From NCBI GenBank assembly GCA_026027325.1, contig JAMSLZ010000002.1, positions 496,001 through 560,000 of the forward strand: a stretch of DNA of 64,000 nt, read 5' to 3'. The first letter of the stretch is position 1. Each line of letters opens with the position of its first letter. Under the pieces are notes generated by a model. The model did no database searches, had not been told where the DNA came from, and saw only the letters and a program-made list of their open reading frames with translations. The translations under genes were made by a program, and so were the position numbers. The DNA is from Actinomucor elegans. Its lineage: Eukaryota > Mucoromycota > Mucoromycetes > Mucorales > Mucoraceae. This document shows positions 37,776 to 47,244 of the stretch, piece after piece.

Positions 37776-38816
37776 AAATAGAATTTAGAAGGCTTGCCAT
37801 TTTTGATTTTTTTTTTTTTGGGTTTTTTGGGAGAGCTTTTTGTTTTGTTTTTTTGGGCTGGCGACTAACTAACAAGCAGAAAGGTATTTGAAGATTGAAA
37901 GAGAAGAACAGGTACCGGCCAGTTTGAATCCACTTTCTTGAAGACCAGGAAAGCCTTAGGTCAGAGAAGCCTGGATTGGAAACAGAGGGAAGCTTGAGGA
38001 GACCCTGGCAATCATTGCCTTAGCAGCGATCCAAGAAGACAACGTCAGGAAGACCCAAGTTTCTGGATAAGAAATAGATTGCTGCGAACACAGCAAACAA
38101 TAACAAAGGACCACTCCGAGTCAAAGCGAACGATAGTACTACCTGATGTTCCCCTTCACCCGCCCTTCTTTACATAAATCCCAAATGGACCCACATCCTT
38201 CAGTGAACTGAAAGGGTGACTCCGAGGAGCCCAGCTAAAAGACCATTCGGCAGCCGATAGAAGAGTATCTTGAGAAACCTTTTGAAAAGCCACACCGATA
38301 CGAGGTTCCAGTCAACAACAAAACCGTCAAAGGATTTAGTGAAGAAACGAGGCGGCTTATTGTTCAGGGGCGGGTACTGTACAGAAAAAAAAACAAAAGT
38401 CGTTTTGAATGGAGTATAGATGAAAAGAAAAAGAACAAGAACAAGAACAAGAGGAGCATGTAGATAAAGATACAAGTGTGTGTGTGAGAGAGTTTACTGC
38501 GCGGAAGTAGTGTATGAACGTCATTGTTGACATAATCACTGTTTACATCAATAGATGGCTTTCATAAGAAATCCTCCCTAATATCAATCATATGCCATTA
38601 TTTGTGGCACACTGCATGTCGTTTGTCATATCATTGGACTAAAAAACCAAAGAGATAAACATCCATTTATCATAGTGAAGGTTATAACATTAACAAATGG
38701 TCACACATGAATCAATGTAGTAAAAGTGGTGAAAAACATATAAGGCAGCATCCGATGTACCAGATTCTGAGCATGGAATACTAATCTGATGAATCACTAG
38801 ACCGAGATCTGTTGGG

Positions 38817-39709
38817 AAGTCAATAGACAATTATGCTCAATTTACTATGAAACGCATTTACAATTTGCAAGTATTTAATACTCATTTACTGAAATTTCAG
38901 GAGCGGTATACACTTCCCTTGTATTCATCATCATACAAGAACGAAACATAGATGTGCGCATCACATTATGATTTCTTAGTTTCATACATTTTACAGAAAT
39001 GTTTTCAATAATCCCATCAATAACCTTGATATTTTTAGAGAGAGCTAGCCATCAGATCCTTAAAATCAACAAGAAAGACTTGCTTTTTACTAAAGTTATA
39101 CAGGTACTATAACAATCAAAGGCATTAATCTTTGTAATGTCCATAGCTAAAGAAAAAACGTATTATGCCTGTATGTTTTCACGATACTATAAATATTGGT
39201 TATATTATTGCGCCTATGGTTGAAAGCGTCTACATTACCTAGAAAGATATCATATAAAACATGTTTATTGAAGTCGGTAGTTGTCAAGAATCCACTAGCT
39301 CCCAAATATGTGATTATCAAGCGGTCATAGCTGGTAATAAAACAAACCTTGCCAGATATTTGGCGAACACTAAATCCGTCCAATTACTAGCAACACCTCG
39401 AGCATTGCTGCTGATATATATATGTACAGTAAAGAAAGCTAAACTAGATTTCAAAATACAAATCGTTCAGTACCAATGTTATTAACGGCAATGATACCAG
39501 ATTGTTCTTTTTACAACTGATTAATCATCAAGCTTTATTTTCTTAGCATGATAACCAATTTTAAAACAAGCTCACGTACCTTTATTCACTAAATATGTTC
39601 ATAGTAATAAATGAAAGCTTCAGCAGCTTCAAGCCGAAGGAAACCTTAGGTAATAACAAGTCTGTGATATCTCTAGATACCCTGGGCTGCACACAGAGTG
39701 ACGCTTGAT

Positions 39710-39777
<68 letters not shown>

Positions 39778-40106
39778 GATTATCAGGATTCAGAGTGAGA
39801 GTTGACAATGTAATGATAGTACAGACAGTTTGAACGGAAAAAGACAACGCATTTGGAGTTGTGGCGAATTTTGCATTTGGGTAGCGCCTACAAATGATTA
39901 CTTTCAACGCAATTAATATATGACATCTTGTAACAACTGCCAGTAAAGTAGCTGTTCCTTTTTTTAACCGTTTAATAATGTATATCTATGAAATTCTCAT
40001 GTAGGTCATGTTCAGGACGGACTCCTCCATTTAATTACAGCCTTTGCATTTAACAACATTAAAGCGTATATATTAATGATCAGTAGTCAAACATATATAT
40101 GTTTAT

Positions 40107-40137
<31 letters not shown>

Positions 40138-40139
40138 GG
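38817..40139. other. AT-rich spacer with poly(A) 59-mer
   Basis: No gene supported. 39712-39770 is an uninterrupted A run of 59 nt by count. A T run of about 28 nt lies at 40110-40137, directly at the 3' end of the SRP72 gene. Sequence right of 38816 continues as the diverged 3' half of the short dispersed repeat to about 38885. Confidence 0.5.
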
Positions 40140-42022
40140 TTATTTCTTGCTCGAGGTTCTTTGAGACAAAGGTAACCAACGTTCAGGATCTAGTGTCTGA
40201 TTTTCGGCCCCTTTTGGCAAAAGAGGCTTCCTTTTCTTTTTCATCTTTTTCTTTTTCATCTTTGTAGCATGATCTATTATCTTGGATTGAACTCCAGGGA
40301 TTGAATACTCCAGTACTTTTGCATCCAAATGGTTAATGTTAACTTTAGGCAACGTGGCGGCATACTTGTCTGCTTTCTGTGGTTCCGTAATCATATAAGC
40401 TGTGATCAACCCCGCTATCGATTGGGCATCTGTTGGATCGAACCGAACCAAAAACTCGTATTGCTTTTGCGCCACTTGATAACGTTGGGATTTGAGATGG
40501 AATGAAGCAATTTGTTTTAATAGTGGCAAGTGCGTACGTTGGGCCATTAGGCGATCACTGATACTGTCTAATATTTCATATGCGCGCTCGCTTTGACCTG
40601 TTTGTTGCAATAGCCAGATGAGTAAAGCTGATAAGGCAATAGGAATCACGGTTCGCGCTTGCAACAATCCCAAAAGCGTAATGAGTGCTTGATCAGTTTG
40701 ATTGGACTGTAGTTGTAGTTGAATTAAGGCAAGATGGAGAGGAATCGATATGGGGCGCTCTTTTATAAAGTCCATCAACATAATTTGCTGTTTTGAGGTA
40801 TTGCTGGCTGCTACAAGTAATAAACATACAGTGTCATCATCAAGGCCAAGTTGATGATGAATGATTTTGAAACAGCTGGATGTTTTTCGCATTCGATATT
40901 GTAAGATAGCTTCGTTCAACAATGATTTTCGCTTTTGAAACGCCTTCATCTGAGCATGTAGAGGAGAAAGATGATGAATTGGTCTGAGCAACTTGGCTGT
41001 TTGAAACAAATCCATAGATGAATCAATGGATAACGTGTTATTGGAGGCTATAGCTACAGCCAATTGATCTGATAAACTATAAAAGTATTAATCACATAAT
41101 ATACATGGTTTGGATATGGGATTTACATACCCTGACAATAAAACAGACTGATACGTTTCCATTGCAGCATGGTTATTACCCATCAGTTGCAAAGTGTAGG
41201 CTAATTGCGTGGCTATCACCACCAGATCCTGCTCCATTTCATCAGCAGATACATTAGATTGACTACAGAGCTCTACAATACAAATTGATTAAAACTAGCT
41301 ACCCAACGTTTATTATTAGGCACATACTTCTTGCCTTTATTAACAGCTTTTCGGCTTCAGGTATTTGTCCCTTTCCCAATTGTATGCAGGCCATATTATA
41401 CATATTTTCGTAAGACAATGATTCACCCAGCTTATGTATGTTGAATTCCTGGTGATTCATTGACAAACAGGCGTTTACAGCCAATATATTTGCTTGTAAC
41501 TCTTCGTCTTGTATTCCACTCCAGTTTATCAATTGATTATAAAGTTCTATTGTTTCAGGGTATCTCTCTTGGGTATAATACTGTATACAGAAGAGTTCAA
41601 TAAGCGCGTTCATTGCAACTACTCAAATACAAAATACATACTATTTGAGCTTGCAAGTGACATATAGCCAACTTGTTTTGTTGCCAGTACTGAGCATGTT
41701 TTCTGAGTTGGTCTAGTAACTCAAGGGCCTTTTCTAGTTGCAAAGTTCGATAATAACAATATGCTTTTTCGTATAGGAGGCCATCATCTGAGGTAGAGTG
41801 TTGGTCGAGTAAATCAATTGCTTTGTTAAATTGACCAAGACGAATAAGAGCAATGACGCGACATTGATATGCAAACGTCGAAGGGGAATGAGAGTAGATG
41901 ACCTGAGCTAATTCTAAAGCTTTCTGATCATGACTACTACTGCTACTATATTTATTGGTATATTTTATTGTTCTGTAGAGCTCCTTATTTAGACTAGATA
42001 TCTTTTCTTCTTTGGTTAGCAT
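40140..42022 (-). CDS. SRP72: Signal recognition particle subunit SRP72
   Basis: TPR-type scaffold of the signal recognition particle; binds SRP68 through its N-terminal TPRs and 7S/7SL RNA through its C terminus. Four exons on the minus strand: 41642-42022, 41328-41580, 41131-41272 and 40140-41076, giving 570 residues. N-terminal repeats (AYQCRVIALIRLGQFNKAIDLL, EKAYCYYRTLQLEKALELLDQL) match SRP72 TPRs. The decisive feature is the C-terminal RNA-binding motif: a Lys-rich stretch, then LDPERWLPLSQR, the conserved PDPERWLP-type signature. I start at 42022 (MLTKEEKISSLNKELYR) rather than the longer in-frame ATG at 42115, because SRP72 proteins start just before the first TPR. Confidence 0.92.
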
Positions 42023-43364
42023 ATAGAAAATAGTTCGTAAAAGGTCAAAACAAGTGTTGCTTTCTTTTGGTACTGTTTGACCTGGATTGTATTGAAATCC
42101 CGCATCTGATATCAAAACACAGCAGTTCTATTATACAGTTGGTTATTGATGGAACTAGTGGTATAGACTATATTGTAGTGAAAAAAAGATAATAATAAAA
42201 TGCAACAGTTCATTCTGAGTGTAGACTTACAATCAAATGTGACCTTAAACCGAGATTAGTCGAGAGATCTATAGACCATTGAATCTAAAGAACATGAAAT
42301 CAATGTACATCATTTACAATTGTTAAATTATAACACACTGGCTGTCATTACTGTTACATAGAAGCTTCATTAGAAGAAGCAATGCATTCTGATTATAGAA
42401 TATTAATTGAATGTGATGTTTTGCCGAGATTGGCTGCAAGATCAAGAGTAAGAGAACATGGATAATTTCAAAAAATCTTGGTGACATGCCCTTAAGAGAC
42501 AATTTAAAAGACATGCTTTTCTTTTATTGTGAATACACAATACAATTCAAAGATTCGTCATGTAAATAAAATGTATTGGATATACCTGTGAGTATGGGTT
42601 TATATGTTTAAAGTGTTTTCAAAAAAAAAAAAAGTCCACGATCTACGTTAATATTTTAAAAACAAAAATAAAAAGATCTTTATTCAAAGTTCTGCGAATT
42701 TAAGGAAATGGAAAATATTACTAGATTATTCGATGCGTAATTTAATACTGAACAAATCTGACTTAATAGCTTTGTATATATCGTTATTGTTGTGTCATTG
42801 AAAAGTGTAATTAAAGTCCATATCAAAAAAAGAGTATTAATTGTAAATGGCCGACAATGAATGAAACCCAGCTTGGTGCAAATGATACATCTTTGCGTCA
42901 TTTTGTTTAATACTATTATTAATGCTTTAGAGCTATGATGTGTATCGCAGCGCATGAAGCACCTTTCAAAATATACATGTGTATTTTCGTCATATTTTTG
43001 TTCTATAAAAAAATGTTTGATATTGTAAATCAAAACACACTATACACCAATGCCTTTCCAACGAAAACTGGATGGTTTTAAGGCAGTGCAACGCCACTTC
43101 ATACCAACTCAATTTTATTCTACTTAGACCGTGTCAATGCTCTTTGTGTGTATTAATTTCTGCAATTTAAGCATCAGAAGGAAAAAATAGAAACCCAAGG
43201 CTGATGCGATCTTGCCTTTCAAATCACTCACAAAAGCTCGTTTTTCTCGACAAAAACCTCCAATCAATTATGGACAAATGAAAATTTCGTTTTGTTTATT
43301 GATAATTAGAAAGAATAGCACAGAAGATGAAACGTATACATATCCCATCTCATCTGATTACAAC
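42023..43364. repeat. Spacer with two short dispersed-repeat copies
   Basis: Two plus-strand copies of the dispersed family lie in tandem at about 42200-42330 and 42365-42490, each with a CTGA-ATAGA segment, then CCGAGATT and a downstream ATGAAAT or AGAACATG block. The remainder (42500-43364) is AT-rich; the minus frame at 42680-43033 shows no recognised domain. Confidence 0.55.
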
Positions 43365-43661
43365 TTAGACAACTAGACCGCCTTTGTATTTAGCATAACC
43401 CAAGACCACAACCACACCAACAATAAAACCTATAAGAGACATTAGCTCTCCATAACCCAATTCAGCTTATGTGCATATACACCTACCTTGATAGAAACCA
43501 ATAGCAGAAGGGGAAGTCAGACAAGTTTCAGCTTCTTTCACCTTAGGTTGAGCTTGTCTCTTGAATTCTTCATATTCAGCTCTCAATCTGGTCAGTTCTT
43601 GCTTTGTTTGTTCAGCAGTCTTATCGACGGTTTGGTTAATCTTTTGATCAGTAGAAGACAT
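43365..43661 (-). CDS. Small predicted tail-anchored protein
   Basis: Two exons (43487-43661 and 43365-43429, minus) encode 79 residues. The first ~45 form a charged, Gln/Glu/Lys-rich helix (AEQTKQELTRLRAEYEEFKR), likely a short coiled coil. A hydrophobic segment follows (FIVGVVVVLGYA), then the short basic tail KYKGGLVV. A tail anchor with a short basic lumenal end is typical of mitochondrial outer-membrane or ER proteins. I do not recognise the family. The intron splits a Gly codon in phase 1 with a GTAGGT donor and TATAG acceptor, and the gene has a promoter of its own. The ORM gene follows upstream on the same strand. Confidence 0.7.
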
Positions 43662-43829
43662 TGTATATTAGATAGATAAATAAATAGATTGATGAAAAAA
43701 AAGAAGAGAAATAGTAAAAAAAAAAAAAAAAAAAAACGCGGGTTTTATATATAATGAAACAGTGCATAATGATGACTATGTGATATCATAACTCTGTGTT
43801 ACTTGATGAAGTATATGGTTAAAGCATCC

Positions 43830-44496
43830 TTAATCCATCTCATAATCCAGTTTATTAATCCCAAAGATTCGAACTCTATGCATCACTGGTAACTTGGCCA
43901 CCAATACCACCATTAACGCTGTGAAATTAATACCGAATAAAAACACATCATAATGAGTATAATGTGTACTCAGCAAGAACCTATTTCTTTTGTCAAGATC
44001 CCAATGCCCTTATTATCATTAAAAAAGTTTACTTACAATACAATAGGCACAGCAGTTAAAAATTTTCGGGTAGCTGTAAACTGCACTCCTCCGTCAATTT
44101 GTTCCCATAGTGTCAATCCATCGTAAGCTCCTTGGTTATTTTCAAATGGAATACCTTGTACCCAATGAAACATGATATAGTGGCCCTGTTTGGATAGTTA
44201 GCGCTTGTATTGGGTTAAAAAAAAATAAGTTGGAAACATACGAAATTAAAAGATAGGTTTGTCAACGTCCAACTAGCCTCCGGTGTAATAAAAGGTATAA
44301 CTGTGAATAAGGCTTTCAAAGCAACTACGACAAAGATGGTTGTAAACCACGCGCCTATATCGAATAAAAAAAGGGTTCAACACCATATAGTTCAGATTTC
44401 TAATGTTATACCTTTATAGTTGACCCAAGAAGAGTTAAAGTTTGGCATTGAACTTTGATCAAGCGCAGTATATGCTTTATTCTCTTTTGTCGACAT
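43830..44496 (-). CDS. ORM1: ORM/ORMDL family sphingolipid regulator
   Basis: ER membrane protein that inhibits serine palmitoyltransferase, the first step of sphingolipid synthesis. Four exons on the minus strand: 44412-44496, 44242-44354, 44037-44185 and 43830-43980, giving 165 residues. The family signature is nearly complete: N-terminal NSSWVNYKGAW, then TPEASWTLTNLSFNF, HYIMFHWVQGIPFENNQGAY, LTLWEQIDGG, TATRKFL, LFLLSTHYTHYD and VMHRVRIFGINK. Yeast Orm proteins are controlled by Ypk1 phosphorylation of an N-terminal Ser stretch. This protein has only a few N-terminal serines (DQSSMPNFNSS). It is close to the ORMDL length without the long yeast extension. A 21-bp AAATCTC array lies about 300 bp upstream. 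Confidence 0.95.
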
Positions 44497-45922
44497 TGTG
44501 TTGTGTGTATATATATGTATAGGTTGATGACTTTAGAATGAGTGAATTAAAACTAGGTAAATTTTTGTAATTGAAAGCGAATGGAGGTTGATAAAAGAAA
44601 GAAAAAAAAAGAAACTGGGCTCACACTCGGTTGGAGGGAAAAAAAGTTCGTTTAAAGCCGAAGCCCTATAAAAATAGATGACGTACAAATGGTTGATTAC
44701 TTAATATGGCAATTGAAAAGCGCATCTTTTTTCTTTTAAAGACCTGGTTATCACTGAACTTTGTAATCTCTTTATAAATTCATATATATATTCATACACA
44801 AATCTCGAGGGATTTCGATAAAATCTCGGTGGATCTCGAAGAATCTCGTGACATTTTCGAACATCATTGCTGTTGGATAAGGCTACACATCCTTCATTGT
44901 CAAATAATCAAAATGAGAATACATGATGTACGAGATTTACCTTCATCTCGGCTCATACCCTCTTTTGTTCGCTTGTGACGCGTCAAATACACTTCCGTTC
45001 TTCTTGTTGCGGAACAGAGCTTGATGGATCTCGAGAAATGAGTCATTTTGATTAATATTACCACTAGATGTAAATATGTTTCTCCATTTATAAAGATTAG
45101 AATCTATGATTCACAAGATCTGCTTTTTTATTTCAATGTATATCCTTTTTTTGTCCATCTGTGGCGCATCAAATACATTTTCGTGTCTCTTGTTAAAGAA
45201 CAGACCAACAAGTTTTGATGTTTACGGTGTGTAATGATAACCTGCATCGCCCTAGTTACCATACAAGGATTTCAGGCTATCTAGCAATTGTACCACTTGC
45301 AAACATAGGCTTTCTTAGTTACTGTATCTGAAAACACAGGTTACCGTCATTCAAGTGCTTGGATTGCTAAAGCTAGATGATCGGGTTCTTGTGCTATTAT
45401 AGTAACATCTTAATCCAATTAAATTACTTACTTTGGTCAAGCATATTGATAGTTTTTAAACCTGTTCAACAGTGTCTGGAACTAATCTGTCCCTGTTAAA
45501 AAGTCGAGGCACAATTAAAGAACCTTAAAACAATCAATCAATATAAAGAAATAGAGCCAAAAATAGAACTCCAAGCGATAATAGCATCGTGATTCGGTTA
45601 TCTATCACTACAATTTATCATGAATTGCTACGGTAGAACGGCGTATTTCTAAGCAAAAATTAGAAATTATGTTATTAATCTATTTACCGCAGTAAGGAAG
45701 TTTTATTCAATTGGCTGACTATCTAAAATAGCATCACTCATACCTCTTTGAACAAACCGGTAACCCGTCCAATTACCCAGTAGAGTGGTACTGCGGTTGA
45801 CTTGCATAAACTCGTGGCTCATGCCTTTGAACCCAATTTACATCACTTCTACTTCAGGACAAAGCCGCTTTTTTTTCCCTACAAGCAGGTTAGTCTCAGG
45901 CCCAACAGGCTCAGCCATCTCT

Positions 45923-45956
<34 letters not shown>

Positions 45957-46464
45957 CAACCGGCGCACTATGTTGCACACGTTCTTTATTGTTCACTCAA
46001 AGGCTTTCCAAGAAAGCTAAGCTTCGTTAACCTCGGCCCAAATTGCTGCGCGCATGCTAGGATACTTTGTGTCCCAGCATGATTGGTGAATAATTAGACA
46101 AGAAACTACGCATATAAAGCTTAGAATTACCTATGTTGCACTTACACTTGACTATATCTCTGACATGTCACACTTGGCTCACACAAAGGGGACTTGAAAG
46201 TTTCAAGTGGGGGTTTTCCCATCAGGACCTGATAACCTGTTTTAATTGTAATAATCTCGTTTTTTTTACATTTGGTTGTCAGTGAGACCTGATATCAAGA
46301 CTTTGATAGTAGTAGATGTAGTGAAATATTTAACAGATATATTTATTATATGATGGATGATTAAGTAATTAGGATATTCAGGTGGACGTGCGTGTGTGTG
46401 TGTAAATGTTATGTATATATTACATTGAAAGAAAATGTACAAAGAAGAGAGCTGGGGTATTTTT
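44497..46464. other. Spacer with arrays, a tandem duplication and palindromes
   Basis: Contents: an AATCTCG array at 44799-44864; a diverged tandem duplication (about 44957-45021 versus 45147-45210, both containing CATCAAATACA or CGTCAAATACA); a T run at 45929-45957; a CATGCTAGGA/TCCCAGCATG inverted repeat at 46053-46081; and two tight palindromes at 46192-46208 and 46221-46233. No gene recognised. Confidence 0.5.
44799..44864. repeat. Degenerate 21-bp tandem array (AATCTCG)
   Basis: Three adjacent units of about 21 bp, each starting AAATCTCG or AATCTCG and ending in a second TCGA-type word. They lie about 300 bp upstream of the ORM start, resembling the array upstream of the USP7-like gene. 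Confidence 0.6.
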
Positions 46465-47244
46465 TTAATAAACTTCAACTTTATCATCTTCGGGTGTAGG
46501 AATGCCATGAACTGTACTATAATACTGATGTTTTTGCTTTTTAACGAGATGAGGTTGTTGTTGGTCATCAATAGGACGTTTGTTGGTACTGATGGCAACA
46601 TGAGAAGGCATAGCTTCTCTTAATTGCGATTCGAACTTTTGGTAGAGTTCAGTTGAAACGTACAAGCGATAATCGAGCATTTCCAGCAAAGCTCTTTCAG
46701 CTCCATTGATTTCTTTTACAGGCAATTTACTAATCTTGGCCCAACTGGCATTGGTGAATGTGTTGTCGTACAAGTATTTATGGGCGCAGATCAAAGCGGC
46801 CAAGAACATGCGACGTCCACACTTCACAATGGGGTCATATTGGCTACGCTTGGCAATGTAAGGGCGGATGCGGAACAGGTAAAAGATGGCTAACTGGAGT
46901 GTGGATCGTGTAGCGCGTGAACGTTTCAACAAGTGGCGAACAAAAGCGTGCGTGTTAACAACGGGTTGACCTTCTTTCGTGGTTGAAATTTCCATTGGCC
47001 AACTGGTTCTAATTGTCAAAGTGGTGATATCTATTATATAATTAGTATAAATAGGCTTTAAAACGTGTATATGATGCTCACCAACTAGCATATCGACGTA
47101 AATTTTTTGGTATTGGTTTATATCAGGAATATTAGACTGGTTCATCGACATGCCTACTATATAGCGATAGCACTGTTCCAAACAATTGCTTTCATTGCTG
47201 CTGTTCTTGGTGGGTGGAATGACAAAGCTACTATAGTTGGACAT
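46465..47244 (-). CDS. Pho85-type cyclin (Pcl5/Clg1-like)
   Basis: Cyclin of the PCL class, expected to activate a Pho85/CDK5-type kinase in nutrient or amino-acid signalling. Two exons on the minus strand (47082-47244 and 46465-47030) encode 242 residues. The cyclin box includes VNTHAFVRHLLKRSRAT, LQLAIFYLFRI, GRRMFLAALICAHKYL and WAKISKLPVKEINGAER, ending in LEMLDYRLYVS. The RRMFL...KISGLP...NGAER pattern is the Pcl5/Clg1 form. The 51-nt intron is a multiple of three and carries no stop, so an unspliced message would insert 17 residues. I call it an intron because of the GTGAGC donor and TACTAAT branch word. The C terminus has an NLS-like KKQKH and a PTPEDD Cdk-type site. Confidence 0.87.
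   Translation of the reverse strand: MSNYSSFVIPPTKNSSNESNCLEQCYRYIVGMSMNQSNIPDINQYQKIYVDMLVGEHHIHVLKPIYTNYIIDITTLTIRTSWPMEISTTKEGQPVVNTHAFVRHLLKRSRATRSTLQLAIFYLFRIRPYIAKRSQYDPIVKCGRRMFLAALICAHKYLYDNTFTNASWAKISKLPVKEINGAERALLEMLDYRLYVSTELYQKFESQLREAMPSHVAISTNKRPIDDQQQPHLVKKQKHQYYSTVHGIPTPEDDKVEVY

Larger units (their letters stand above)
36455..38816. repeat. 2.4-kb direct repeat, copy A
   Basis: Nearly identical to 56176-58542 in the same orientation. By-eye alignment finds 17 substitutions plus length changes only in homopolymers or microsatellites, i.e. more than 99% identity. Contents in order: a tRNA-like fold (minus), hairpins, a poly(G) run (36894-36905), a 38-bp x 4 tandem repeat, a (GAACAA)n-like tract and a (GT)n tract. 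The right end is a copy of the short dispersed repeat. No intact long protein frame is shared by both copies. Unclassified; a non-autonomous retroelement is possible. Confidence 0.9.

Noticed and set aside
45785..46030. Frame with TAVDLHKLVAHAFEPNLHHF-like content near 45780-45900
   Set aside because: It looks mildly protein-like but carries an in-frame stop just upstream and runs into a poly(T) tract; no family recognised.
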